Below, one piece after another: positions 45,963-54,924 of a stretch of 64,000 bases of DNA (position 1 is the first letter of the stretch; each line of letters opens with the position of its first letter). This stretch comes from Desulfovirgula sp. (GTDB lineage Bacteria > Bacillota > Desulfotomaculia > Desulfotomaculales > Desulfocucumaceae). The notes beneath the pieces are model-generated. The model worked only from the letters and a program-made list of their open reading frames with translations. It was not told where the DNA came from and ran no database searches. The position numbers and the translations under genes were made by a program. Where the stretch lies: positions 1 through 64,000 of the forward strand of contig DYET01000034.1 in NCBI GenBank assembly GCA_020725625.1, written 5' to 3'.

Positions 45963-46134
45963 TCAGGCCCCGACCTGTTCCTTGGCGGGCGACTGAATAA
46001 GCCTTCCGACGCAGCGGAAGCATTTTTCCAGATGATCCTGGGCAGCGGCTCAGCGGCTTGGTAAAGTAGGAGATGATAATGAGGGCTGCGGCCGAAATAA
46101 CGATGCTGTAAAACAGCGGCTTATTGGTTCGCAT
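45963..46134 (-). pseudogene. Small membrane-anchored protein gene with a frameshift
   Basis: From ATG 46134 the frame encodes one membrane helix (MRTNKPLFYSIVISAAALII...) and then turns into low-quality sequence. Shifting by one base near 46050 gives AAQDHLEKCFRCVGRLIQSP and a stop at 45963, directly before the terminator. The total length, 172 nt, is one more than a multiple of three. Either a broken gene or a sequencing error. The family is not recognised. Confidence 0.4.
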
Positions 46135-46274
46135 TTTTAAAAAACCGGCTGCCTGTGGACCCGGGTGTGCCGGGAGGGTGGGGAATCTTTGCGCCAAAAG
46201 GGAAGGCTATTGCAACCCCGGACCCTTTCCCGATTCCGGTTCCCGACCCGGCGGCCTCTGGAGGATGGGCTGAG

Positions 46275-47537
46275 ATGAAAGGTTTTAAAATTCACTATGG
46301 CTGGGCCATCCTGGCTGTTGGTATTCTGGTGGTGGCGGGATCGCTGGGTTTCGGGCGGTTCGGCTACAGCATGATCCTGCCCTCGATGCAGGCCGGACTG
46401 GGGCTGACACATGATGAAACGGGTATCATCGCCTCGGCCAACATGTTCGGGTACGTCCTGGCGGCCCTGGGTGTCGGAATGCTGGCCTCCCGGTACGGCC
46501 CCAGGGTGGTCATTGCCGCGGCCCTGTTCTGGACCGGCCTGACCATGGCCGCCACAGCCCTTGCCGGAGGGGTGGCCTCCCTTGTCCTTCTACGCTTCCT
46601 CACCGGTACCGGCAGCGCCGGCGGGAATATCTCCATAATGGGGCTGGCTTCCAGCTGGTTTTCGGCGAAGCGAAGGGGAATGGCCTGCGGCTTTCTGGTG
46701 GGCGGATCCGGGCTGGCGATTGCGATCACTGGCTGGATCGTCCCGCTCATTAACCGGGCATACCCCGATCAGGGGTGGAGGTACTGCTGGCTGGTACTGG
46801 GGGCACTGATCCTGGCTGTGGGAATACTCTCGGTGTTTTGCATCAGGAACCACCCCCGGGAAAAGGGGCTTGATCCGGTGGGAGGGCCTGATCCGGGGGC
46901 CGAGGGTCAGTCGTCTTCCCCCGATCGCACCCTGGGCGTCCGGGAAATATTTTTTTTCAGGGGTGTCCCGGTGCTGGCCGCGACCTATTTTTGCTTCGGC
47001 TTCTCTTACATAATCTATGCCATGTTTTTCGTCAACTACCTGATGGGTGAAAAGGGCTTCAGCCAGGCGGCGGCGGGAGGCATCTGGAGCCTGGTGGGCT
47101 TTCTTTCGATAGGCAGCGCAGTCATCTGGGGCACCTTGTCGGATGCCGTCGGCCGCCGCCCGGCCATGGTGATTGTCTTCAGCCTGCAGGTAATCAGCTA
47201 CACTCTGCCGGCGGCCACCGCGTCGGCCGCATTTGTGTGGGTTTCGTCGGTCATCTACGGCCTTACCGCCTGGAGCATACCGGGGCTTGTCGCGTCCTAC
47301 TGCGGCGACCTGGTGGGGCCGAAAAACGCGCCGGCCGCACTGGGTCTGGTCACCTTCTTTTTCGGTATCGGCCAGGTTCTGGGGCCCACCTGCGCCGGGT
47401 ACATCAAGGAGTTGAGCCGATCCTTCGGCGGGGCCTTTTACCTGGCGGCACTGCTGGCCCTGACCGGGGCGGCCCTGTCCCTGTGGAGGCGGGGCCGGCC
47501 GGCCGGGGACTGCCGCCGATCCGGGGTCAGATGTTGA
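46275..47537 (+). CDS. MFS transporter, oxalate/formate-antiporter or monocarboxylate type
   Basis: A 420-residue major-facilitator protein with about 12 membrane helices. It begins GWAILAVGILVVAGSLGFGR and has the family loop YGPRVVIAAALFWTGL near residue 75; the second half starts FFFRGVPVLAATYFCFGFSY. The start ATG 46275 with GGAGG 11 bp upstream is chosen over the longer Pro-rich extension from 46155. Substrate unknown; likely an organic anion. Confidence 0.85.
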   Translation: MKGFKIHYGWAILAVGILVVAGSLGFGRFGYSMILPSMQAGLGLTHDETGIIASANMFGYVLAALGVGMLASRYGPRVVIAAALFWTGLTMAATALAGGVASLVLLRFLTGTGSAGGNISIMGLASSWFSAKRRGMACGFLVGGSGLAIAITGWIVPLINRAYPDQGWRYCWLVLGALILAVGILSVFCIRNHPREKGLDPVGGPDPGAEGQSSSPDRTLGVREIFFFRGVPVLAATYFCFGFSYIIYAMFFVNYLMGEKGFSQAAAGGIWSLVGFLSIGSAVIWGTLSDAVGRRPAMVIVFSLQVISYTLPAATASAAFVWVSSVIYGLTAWSIPGLVASYCGDLVGPKNAPAALGLVTFFFGIGQVLGPTCAGYIKELSRSFGGAFYLAALLALTGAALSLWRRGRPAGDCRRSGVRC

Positions 47538-47572
47538 CGGGGATCCGGGCATGGCCTATGATTAAGACATAA

Positions 47573-47893
47573 ATGGGGGTAAGCGACCTGTCAAGGTCCC
47601 TGGGCATCTCAAAGAGCACGGTTTACGGCATTGTCCAGGCGCTGACGGAACTGGGGGTAATCCTCCAGGAACCGCAGTCGAAGAAATTCAGGCTGGGGCC
47701 AACCCTTATCCACCTGGGAAACGCCATTTGCGTGCCCGTCCTTGATCCCTGAGGGCGGCCTATGGCCGCCGTGTGGATGGTCGGCTTCAGCCACTCGTTC
47801 AGCGGGGAGAAGATGGACCGGGCGGTGGCGGCTACTGTGCAGGCGGCCGCCAGGATCTGCGAGATGCTGGGGGTAAAAGGTGCAGGGAAATGA
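47573..47893 (+). pseudogene. IclR-family regulator, truncated and internally deleted
   Basis: The frame from 47573 encodes the IclR winged helix (SDLSRSLGISKSTVYGIVQA, then QEPQSKKFRLGPTLIHLG), missing the first helix, and meets TGA at 47750. In the same frame from 47762 the IclR C-terminal helix follows (DRAVAATVQAAARICEMLG) to the TGA at 47891. The effector-binding domain of about 170 residues is deleted. It overlaps the next gene by 4 bp. IclR proteins usually regulate catabolic genes. Confidence 0.75.
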
Positions 47894-48645
47894 AGCTGAT
47901 GGATGCATTCCAAGTCCGCGGGGGCGACCTGGTGGCGCTGGTGGGGGCGGGCGGCAAGTCCTCGGCTATGTCCGTCCTGGGAGAAGAGGCGGTTAAAATC
48001 GGCTTCCGGGTGGTTTTGACGACCACCACCAAGATTTATTTGCCCCCGGTAAAAGCCGGGCGGCCGGTGTTGATGGGCGGCGGCCGGGAAATTGTGGACA
48101 GGGTCCGGCTGGCGCTGAGGGACTGGCCCCTGGTGGTGGCAGGGGCCGGCGCCGGCGAGGGGAACAAGCTCCTGGGGATGAACAGGGAGATGCCGGAGCT
48201 GTTCCTCGGGGCGGGTGCCGACCTGGTGCTGGTGGAGGCCGATGGGGCGGCCGGCAGGCCCTTCAAGGCGCCGCGGGAGGGGGAGCCGGTGATTCCCCGG
48301 GGGGCCACCGCGGTGGTACCGGTAGTGGGCATTGATTGCCTGGGGCTGCCGCTGTCTGCGGATCACGTGCACCGTCCGGAAATGGTGACCCTTCTGGCGG
48401 GAATTAAGCCCGGTCAGACGGTGACTCCAGCAACCGTGGCCCGGGTTCTTTTCCATCCCGGGGGCTACCGGAAGGAGGTTCCACCGGGCAGCCGCTGGAT
48501 ACCGTTTATTAACAAGGTGCTAACTCCGGCTGACCTGGCGCGGGCCCGGGAACTGGCAGACCTGCTGGGCCGGGGCGGGGCAAAAAGGGTGGTCATCGGG
48601 TCAACCCTGGCCGAAGACCCGGCAAGTGAGGTGGCTGTGTTTTGA
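47890..48645 (+). CDS. yqeC: YqeC-type selenium-dependent hydroxylase accessory protein (putative)
   Basis: A 251-residue protein of the YqeC family: P-loop-like LVGAGGKSSAM near residue 15, LVEADGAAGRPFKAP near 110, and VVGIDCLGLPLSADHVHRPE. YqeC genes travel with molybdenum hydroxylase maturation genes and a MocA-type nucleotidyltransferase, as here, but no xanthine dehydrogenase-like hydroxylase lies nearby. It starts at ATG 47890 and its TGA overlaps the next start by 4 bp. Confidence 0.82.
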   Translation: MKLMDAFQVRGGDLVALVGAGGKSSAMSVLGEEAVKIGFRVVLTTTTKIYLPPVKAGRPVLMGGGREIVDRVRLALRDWPLVVAGAGAGEGNKLLGMNREMPELFLGAGADLVLVEADGAAGRPFKAPREGEPVIPRGATAVVPVVGIDCLGLPLSADHVHRPEMVTLLAGIKPGQTVTPATVARVLFHPGGYRKEVPPGSRWIPFINKVLTPADLARARELADLLGRGGAKRVVIGSTLAEDPASEVAVF

Positions 48646-49244
48646 TCGCGGCTGTGGTTCTCGCCGCCGGGACTTCTTCCCGTCTGGGCACGCCAAAACA
48701 GTTGCTGCCTTACCGGGGGCGGACTGTCCTGGCGGCGGTGGTGGAAACTGTTTTGCGGTCACCGGTGGATCAGGCGGTGGTGGTCCTGGGGTACAGGGCG
48801 GATGAAATAGCCGGGTGTCTAGCGGGGCTTCCGGTGAAAGTGGAGGTCAACAGCCGTTACGCACTGGGCCAGGCCACCTCCCTCAAGGCCGGCCTGGCGG
48901 CCCTGGAGGGGGAGGTCCGGGCGGTTCTCTTTATGCTGGGGGACCAGCCGGCCGTAAGCCCGGTGACAGTGAGGCTGCTGGTGGAAACCCACGGGATTAC
49001 TGGAGGCATTGTGGCGCCCTTTTTCCAGGGAAAAAGGGGCAACCCGGTCCTGTTCGACCGGCTGTTTTTTTCGGCCATCCAGTCCCTGGAGGGCGATGTG
49101 GGGGCCCGGGAAGTCATCCGGAGGCATCCCGAAAGCCTGCACAGGGTGGACGTGCCCGACCCGGGAGTGATCGCCGACATCGACACCTGGGAGGACTACC
49201 GCCGGCTCCTGGACATGGCGGGGGAGCGAGGGGTGAAATTGTAG
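48642..49244 (+). CDS. MobA/MocA-like molybdenum cofactor nucleotidyltransferase
   Basis: A 200-residue NTP-transferase: VVLAAGTSSRLGTPKQLLPY at the N-terminus is the nucleotide-binding signature, VVVLGYRADEIAG follows, and FMLGDQPAVSPVT is the metal-binding aspartate region. The family attaches CMP to molybdopterin for xanthine-dehydrogenase-type hydroxylases. It starts with TTG 48642, sharing 4 bp with yqeC, so the pair is coupled. Confidence 0.85.
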   Translation: MIAAVVLAAGTSSRLGTPKQLLPYRGRTVLAAVVETVLRSPVDQAVVVLGYRADEIAGCLAGLPVKVEVNSRYALGQATSLKAGLAALEGEVRAVLFMLGDQPAVSPVTVRLLVETHGITGGIVAPFFQGKRGNPVLFDRLFFSAIQSLEGDVGAREVIRRHPESLHRVDVPDPGVIADIDTWEDYRRLLDMAGERGVKL

Positions 49245-49290
49245 ATCCGGAAGAAATCGCGGGGCAACACCGAAACCGGAACACCTTTGC

Positions 49291-49446
49291 ATCTGGGAGT
49301 GCGGCCGGGACTACCTGCATAAAGGTGATGCCGCCGCAAGGATTGCCGGGGCGTTCGGCCGGGCCGGGGATAAAACTGACCGACCCCATACCCCCATCTC
49401 GCCCGGCGAAGTGGTTGATACCATTGAGAAGATAATATATTATTAA
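49291..49446 (+). pseudogene. Decayed gene fragment of unknown family
   Basis: An open frame without a start codon reads IWECGRDYLHKGDAAARIAG and ends PISPGEVVDTIEKIIYY. The preceding sequence in another frame (EIVDPEEIAGQHRNRNTF) looks like the same protein, so a frameshift is likely. It is probably the C-terminal remnant of an enzyme once linked to the molybdenum hydroxylase genes. I do not recognise the family. Confidence 0.4.
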
Positions 49447-49509
49447 CTTGTCTGACAAAAAAATAACCGGGCTGAAAAAATGCCCAAATGCACCGGGGAG
49501 TGGTTTTTT

Positions 49510-50055
49510 GTGGCTATCTATGAGTTTGAGGGAAAGCGCCCGTCCATCGGCAGGGGCTGCTATATCCACCCCGAGGCCACCATCATCGGGGACGTGGTCA
49601 TGGGTGAGGGCTGCTATGTGGGGGCCGGGGCCCGCATCAGGGGGGACTGGGGGGCCATAACAATCGGTCCGGGTTCCAACATCCAGGAAAACTGCGTGAT
49701 CCATGTCTATCCCGGCGAGACGGCCCGGCTCGGCCCCAGGAGCCACATCGGCCACGGGGCCATACTGCACACCCCCAGGCTGGGTGAACACGTCCTGGTG
49801 GGAATGGGGGCCATCATCATGGACTGGACCGAGATCGGCGACGGCTGCTGCATAGGGGCCGGTGCGCTGGTCACCGAAAAAACAGTCATCCCACCGTATA
49901 AGCTGGCCCTGGGAGTGCCCGCCCAGGTCGTGGCGGACATCACGGACAAAATGAGGATGCTGCTTGATGAGGCCACGGGCTTCTACCTGGCCCTGCCGCC
50001 CCGCTGCCTGAATGGAATGAGGGAAATAAAGCTGGAAGAAGTTCTTGAAAAATAA
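49510..50055 (+). CDS. Gamma-carbonic-anhydrase-like hexapeptide protein (PaaY/CaiE type)
   Basis: A 181-residue left-handed beta-helix protein. The N-terminus IYEFEGKRPSIGRGCYIHPE is typical of PaaY/CaiE-like proteins. Hexapeptide repeats run through residues 20-130, and the zinc histidines appear in NCVIHVYPGE and HIGHGAILH. GTG 49510 has GGGGAG upstream and fits the family start; an ATG at 49480 would add ten residues. Function is carbonic anhydrase or thioesterase-like, unconfirmed. Confidence 0.85.
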   Translation: MAIYEFEGKRPSIGRGCYIHPEATIIGDVVMGEGCYVGAGARIRGDWGAITIGPGSNIQENCVIHVYPGETARLGPRSHIGHGAILHTPRLGEHVLVGMGAIIMDWTEIGDGCCIGAGALVTEKTVIPPYKLALGVPAQVVADITDKMRMLLDEATGFYLALPPRCLNGMREIKLEEVLEK

Positions 50056-50154
50056 AATGAAAATTTGAACCGGCAATGACGGGATTTACCCGAAACGGGG
50101 TTTCTATCTCCCGTCTCCTGACCGGTAAAGTTTTCAGGCTGAATATTATTCATT

Positions 50155-50185
50155 CCGCCGGTGATCAAGCCGGCGGATTTTTTTT
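50155..50185 (+). terminator. Strong intrinsic terminator
   Basis: CCGCCGG (50155-50161) and CCGGCGG (50170-50176) around an 8-nt loop, followed by A and eight T. It ends the hexapeptide-protein transcript. Confidence 0.85.
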
Positions 50186-50269
50186 GTCCGGAACCTTGGG
50201 ATTAGCATGATAGGATTAACACCTTCTTCGTTTCTTCATACAGGCGGCGGGCTGAACGGCAGCAGCTTT

Positions 50270-50719
50270 CTACTGAATTGGAATCCGGCGGCCCCAATTT
50301 TCCCCGGGGTCGCTCTTGACCATCCTTATTTCCAGCACTCCGTTTTTATATGTTGCCTGGGCCTGATCGGGCTTAACCCTGGCCGGAAGCTGGATGACCC
50401 GGGTAAAGGTGCCGTAATAGCGCTCGTTGTAGACCGAGTGCTCCTCCTTGAAGTCCTGGGACCGCTTGATTTCGCCCCGTATGGTAAGCTTGTCGCTGTC
50501 TATCCTGAGGTCAATGTCGTCTTTGGCCTGTATGCCAGGCAATTCCGCGGTGGCGACGACCTCGTTTTCGGTCTGGTAAACATCAATCCTGGGGCCGAAT
50601 CCCGTTACCCCCGCGATGTCTTGCCTGGCGACCCTTCCCCAGAGGTGGTCAAGGTAGCGGTCAATCTGGTGGCGCATCTGGCTGAGATCGTGGAAAGGAT
50701 CCCATCTGGTGATTCCCAA
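50270..50719 (-). CDS. Hsp20/alpha-crystallin small heat-shock protein
   Basis: A 149-residue holdase chaperone. The alpha-crystallin domain spans about residues 45-140, with the core ATAELPGIQAKDDIDLRI and the C-terminal loop YKNGVLEIRMVK. The C-terminal IPI motif for oligomer assembly is at the very end (RRIPIQ). It starts with TTG 50719 behind GGGGG. Convergent with the gene before it and not obviously in an operon. Confidence 0.93.
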   Translation of the reverse strand: MGITRWDPFHDLSQMRHQIDRYLDHLWGRVARQDIAGVTGFGPRIDVYQTENEVVATAELPGIQAKDDIDLRIDSDKLTIRGEIKRSQDFKEEHSVYNERYYGTFTRVIQLPARVKPDQAQATYKNGVLEIRMVKSDPGENWGRRIPIQ

Positions 50720-50865
50720 CGTTTCATTCCCCCTGTCAGGTTTTTTTATATTGTGCTCAATAACAGGGAAAATATTCTCCTTGAGAGACAGAACCTAGAC
50801 TCCCATGCCTCAAGAATGCGGAACCACGAACAATACTCGCCGGTGTCAGGTCCCGGGGGCGTTCG

Positions 50866-51264
50866 ATGCTCACGGAAGACGAGGCCAAGGAGGTTTTATC
50901 CCGGGCAGGCGTGCCGGTAACTCCCTGCCAGGTGGTCTTCAGTGCCCGGGAAGCGGCCCGGGCGGCCCGGGAAATCGGTTTTCCGGTGGTCCTGAAGGTC
51001 CGATCTGCCGTTATTACCCACAAGACCGATGTCGGGGGGGGGGTATATTTAAACCTTAAAAGCATCACCCAGGTTCGCCGGGCCTTTTATGATCTGATGA
51101 AAAAGGTAAGGCACCGTGACCTCCGGGCGGGGGCCGCCGTACAGCCCATGGCCCCTTCCGGAATTGAGGTGATTACCGGCATGACCGGAGATCCCCAGTT
51201 CGGTCCGGTCCGCGGTGCTGCCAAAGCGGGTGGAGCGGTTCGGCTTCCCCGATTTGCTTTATAA
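50866..51264 (+). pseudogene. Truncated ADP-forming acyl-CoA synthetase beta subunit
   Basis: The first 120 residues match the ATP-grasp beta domain of ADP-forming acetyl/acyl-CoA synthetases: LTEDEAKEVLSRAGVPV, FPVVLKVRSAVITHKTDVGG, and GIEVITGMTGDPQFGPV, where the family continues with MFGLGG. Here the frame instead turns to RGAAKAGGAVRLPRFAL and stops. The domain is normally about 230 residues, so the gene is cut in its middle. Likely non-functional. Confidence 0.75.
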
Positions 51265-51401
51265 GTAATTTATATAGTATGAGAAATAAAAAGGATTTCC
51301 CGGGGGCACTGTCATAATAACACTTATCACGGAACTACAAAATCACTTGCTGGTACCGCTATACGGCATGGGCTGGTAAATAGAAAGGCAGAGGTTTAAA
51401 T

Positions 51402-52283
51402 ATGCCGTTCGGCAATGTCTTTGAGACCATTGGAAACACCCCGCTGGCCGAGCTCAGGTCATACGGCAGGCCCGGCGTCAGAATATACGCCAAGCTGGAA
51501 GGGAACAACCCCGGCGGGTCGGTGAAAGACAGGACAGCCAAGTACCTCATAGAAGCTGCTGAAAAGGAGGGCCTGCTAGGGAAGGGGAGGGTTATCCTGG
51601 AGGCCACCAGCGGCAATACCGGCATTGCCCTGGCCATGATTGCGGCCGCAAAAGGGTACAGGTTTACGGCCGTCATGCCCGAAAACGCCAGCCTGGAGAG
51701 GGTGAAGCTGTTGAGGGCGTTCGGGGCCGAGGTGATTCTGACCGACGGTGAAAAAGGGACCAACGGGGCCATCGAAACGGCCGTCAGGATGGCCCGGGAG
51801 GACGGCAGGTACTACATGCCGGACCAGTTCTCCAATCCGGCCAATCCACAGGCCCACTACGAGACCACCGGCAGAGAGATTGTCGAGGATCTGCCCGAAG
51901 TCACCGCCCTGGTGGCCGGAGTCGGAACCGGGGGGACCATTACCGGGGCCGCCAGGAGGCTGAAGGACCACAACCCCGGGATTCATGTGGTGGCAGTGGA
52001 GCCGCCTCCCCAGACCAGGATCCAGGGGCTGAGGAATATGGAAGCCTTCAAGCCCCCGGTTTACGACGAGTCGGTCATCGACTGCAAATTGTCGGTACCG
52101 GATACCGAGGCCTTCAGGCTGGCACGGGAGCTTTATGTCAGGGAGGGAATAGCGGCGGGCATTTCCTGCGGAGCTGCCCTCTGGGGGGCAATCCAGTACG
52201 GCAAAGGGATAGAAAAGGGAAACATTGTGGTAATCTTCCCGGACCGGGGAGACAGGTACATCAGCACCGAGCTGTTCGACTAG
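51402..52283 (+). CDS. Cysteine synthase / O-acetylserine sulfhydrylase (CysM-like)
   Basis: A 293-residue PLP enzyme of the beta family. The lysine that binds PLP lies in NPGGSVKDR near residue 45, and the phosphate-binding loop is GVGTGGTITG near 180; TSGNTGIALAM is also present. Length and the overall pattern are closer to CysM than to CysK. It forms cysteine from O-acetylserine (or O-phosphoserine) and sulfide. ATG 51402. Its stop lies 10 bp from the convergent MFS gene. Confidence 0.9.
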   Translation: MPFGNVFETIGNTPLAELRSYGRPGVRIYAKLEGNNPGGSVKDRTAKYLIEAAEKEGLLGKGRVILEATSGNTGIALAMIAAAKGYRFTAVMPENASLERVKLLRAFGAEVILTDGEKGTNGAIETAVRMAREDGRYYMPDQFSNPANPQAHYETTGREIVEDLPEVTALVAGVGTGGTITGAARRLKDHNPGIHVVAVEPPPQTRIQGLRNMEAFKPPVYDESVIDCKLSVPDTEAFRLARELYVREGIAAGISCGAALWGAIQYGKGIEKGNIVVIFPDRGDRYISTELFD

Positions 52284-52293
52284 CACCGGCAAG

Positions 52294-53475
52294 TCAAATT
52301 TGCGCCTTGCCCCCTTCCACGGGACTGTCCTGCCGGGACCGGGCCAGGTAGAACATGAAGGAAGCCAGGGCCACCAGTGAGCATGTTACGTAGAGAGGCC
52401 CAACCCCCAAGCCGGTTATCAGCAGCCCACCCAAAGCTGAACCGGCTATTCCCGCCAGCCCGCCCAGGAACGCCGCCAGCAGCCCCTGACCGCTGGACCT
52501 CAAACGGTCGGGAACCAGCTTGCTCATGTGGTATACCGAGCACAAAAAGAAGAGGCCGAAGGAAAGGCTGTGAGTAAGCTGTAGCAGGACAATCACCGAG
52601 GGAGTGGTGACCACGCTGAAAAGCGCCCAGCGAACCGAAAACACCGCCGCCGCCGCCGCCAGGAGCTTCAATTCCGAAAACCTGGCCAGGAGGAATCCGC
52701 CGGCGGCCAGGACGGGTACCTCGCTCAGGGCTGCCACCGTCCAGGCGTAGCCCACGGTTTCCGTGTTGCCGCCCATCTGCTTGATGAATATGCCCAAGAA
52801 GGCATCGTTGGCCCTGTTGGCCGAGTTTAAAAGGGCGGTAAGCAAAAGGAATGTCATTACCCGGCGGTCGGAAAGCAGTATTTTCACGTCGCCCAACTCG
52901 GCCTTCCGGCCGAGGTAGACGGCGTCTGCCAGGAAAAAGCTGATGACAATGCATACCAGCAGCAGGACAAAGTAGCAGACGGGAAAAAGGTCCAGGCTGT
53001 ACAGGCGAAAAAAAATGCCGAAGAAAACGGCGCTGAAGCCAAATCCCAGGGAACCCCAGAGCCTGAAGCTGCCGTAATGGCCGTCGGTATTTTTGATTGA
53101 CGACAGGGTCAGGCTGTCGGTCAGGGGAATGACAGGAAAGGAAAACACATTAAAGAGAAACAGTGCCGGCAGCAGCAGTTCAAAGGATTTGAGGCGGAAA
53201 ACCAGCATGGACAGCAGGGCGGTGACCACCAGCTGAAGGATGATTAGCTTTTTTACCGTCTTCAGGCGGTCGCTGATGAACCCCCAGACGGGCTGCATGG
53301 TTATGATCACCAGCGGCCCGAGGGAAAAGAGCACCCCTATCTGCCAGTTGGTGAGGCCTTTGTGGTGAAAAAGCAGGGGCAAAAAGGGAAGGAACAGCCC
53401 GATGGTGGAAAAATAGAAAAATATAAACAGTTTTAACACCAGGCTTCCGGCCTGTGCACTGCTGACGCCCGACAA
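52294..53475 (-). CDS. MFS transporter, LacY/MFS_1-like
   Basis: A 393-residue transporter with about 12 helices: LVLKLFIFFYFSTIGLFLPF at the start and the loop WGFISDRLKTVKK typical of the MFS_1-like (PPP/LacY-related) family. The TTG at 53475 follows GGGGAGA and is chosen over 53499. Substrate unknown, possibly a sugar or aromatic acid. Confidence 0.8.
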   Translation of the reverse strand: MSGVSSAQAGSLVLKLFIFFYFSTIGLFLPFLPLLFHHKGLTNWQIGVLFSLGPLVIITMQPVWGFISDRLKTVKKLIILQLVVTALLSMLVFRLKSFELLLPALFLFNVFSFPVIPLTDSLTLSSIKNTDGHYGSFRLWGSLGFGFSAVFFGIFFRLYSLDLFPVCYFVLLLVCIVISFFLADAVYLGRKAELGDVKILLSDRRVMTFLLLTALLNSANRANDAFLGIFIKQMGGNTETVGYAWTVAALSEVPVLAAGGFLLARFSELKLLAAAAAVFSVRWALFSVVTTPSVIVLLQLTHSLSFGLFFLCSVYHMSKLVPDRLRSSGQGLLAAFLGGLAGIAGSALGGLLITGLGVGPLYVTCSLVALASFMFYLARSRQDSPVEGGKAQI

Positions 53476-53660
53476 TATACCGTTTCTCCCCGAAAGCAAA
53501 TAATTCAGTATTCACCCCGGAGTGCCCGTTATCCTCCTTGAAGACGCGGGAAAATCAGCAAATATCTGTTCGTCGGGCGGGAAAATCCTGTTTTACACGC
53601 TGATCCGGCTTGCTGATCCTGTGCTATAATAGTTTAAAGCCTTTTGCCGGAGGTTCGGCC

Positions 53661-54151
53661 GTGATCAGGGAAAAGTTTCATGAATTTCTTCAGGAACTGC
53701 TTGACCAAACCGTCCGCTGTTACGGGGACCGGCTGGTTACCCTGGCGGTTTTCGGTTCGGTGGGGCGGGGGTGCCAGAGGGCCGATTCCGACATTGATAT
53801 TTTAATTATCGCCGAAAACCTGCCTGATGGCAGGCTCAAGAGGATGCGGGAATTTGAGAAGGTGGAAGAAGCCCTCGAGTCTTCCCTGATCCGGCTGAAG
53901 GATGCGGGTATAAGCACCTGCCTGTCCCCGGTAATCAAATCGCCCGGGGAGGTTAAGCACGGCAGCTTGTTGTTTCTGGACATGATAGAGGACAGCCTGA
54001 TCCTCCATGATCGGGGAGGTTTTTCCGGTCTTTCCTGCGGGAATTTAAAAAAAGGCTGGACGCCCTGGGCGCCCGCCGGGTGGTGCGGGGCAACGCCTGG
54101 CACTGGGTGCTGAAGGATAAATACCGGGAAGGCGAGGTCTTCGATCTGTGA
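53661..54151 (+). pseudogene. MNT nucleotidyltransferase antitoxin, frameshifted in a T-run
   Basis: A MNT-type minimal nucleotidyltransferase: AVFGSVGRGCQRADSDIDIL carries the GSx10DxD site. The GTG start at 53661 has GGAGG 7 bp upstream. After DRGGF at 54022 the reading frame drifts, but adding one T to the run of five restores FRSFLREFKKRLDALGARRV and RGNAWHWVLKDKYREGEVFD up to the TGA at 54149. That tail is typical of MNT proteins. Its stop overlaps the HEPN start by 4 bp. Either broken or a homopolymer error. Confidence 0.75.
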
Positions 54152-54495
54152 ATAACCATACCCTGGCCCAGAGTTACTTGATCAAGGCCACCAAGCGACT
54201 GCGCGTCCTGGAGGTGCTCATGGAGGAAGATGCCTATTCCGACGTGGTGCGGGAGGCGCAGGAAACAGTGGAGCTGGCCTTAAAGGGTATTTTGCGCCAG
54301 ATTGGCATAGAACCCCCGAAACAACATGATGTGGGCGGGTTGATCCTGGAATACCGGGACAGGTTGCCGTCACCGGTGGGGAAAAAAGCCGGGAAACTGG
54401 CCCGGATTTCCAAGTGGCTGAGAAAGGAGAGGGAGTTTGCCTTCTATGGCGACGTGGATTTTATGGTAACACCTCGAGCTAGTTTTTTGCGGTAG
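54148..54495 (+). pseudogene. HEPN toxin of an MNT-HEPN pair, 3' end truncated
   Basis: A 115-residue HEPN-domain protein: AREAQETVELALKGILRQIG and WLRKEREFAFYGDVDF are family landmarks, the latter including the conserved YGDxDF. After it the family continues with PTxxYTxxDA-type helices, but here the frame turns into TPRASFLR and stops in A+T-rich DNA. The truncation coincides with the left end of the HerA/NurA island, so insertion of the island probably broke this gene. GTG start at 54148, coupled to the MNT gene. Confidence 0.75.
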
Positions 54496-54924
54496 CCCCT
54501 TTTCTTCTGACATTTAACCCCTATAATTGCTTTATAACCCGAAAAATTTTATTCTGGAAATGCTTTCGAGTGTTTGCCACGACCTGGACGAAAACTCTTT
54601 TTTATTTACTCCGAAACCAAATCGTCTTGGTTCCTTGATTCGCATAATTGATGAAATCTCCTTCAATCCCGCCACTGAATGTACAAACTGAGGGTTTTGC
54701 CGTCAGTCAAAGTAGATATTAACAGGATACGACCCAATCTTTTTGAGCGGCTAATTTTTCGCCAACAGAGGCAGGTTTTTTCTTTATACTGACGAATACT
54801 TAGTAGAGTTACCCTAAGAATGATGGCAAATGAATATGATTTGAGGCGGCATAAAGTAGCATTCCAAATTTGATAAGTCCATTACTTATATATAGTTGTT
54901 TATTTCTAAGAAGGAAGTGTCAGA
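54496..54924. other. A+T-rich left border of the island
   Basis: About 430 bp with no recognisable gene, terminator or RNA. It must hold the promoter of the defence operon. Composition clearly differs from the chromosomal flank. Confidence 0.5.
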
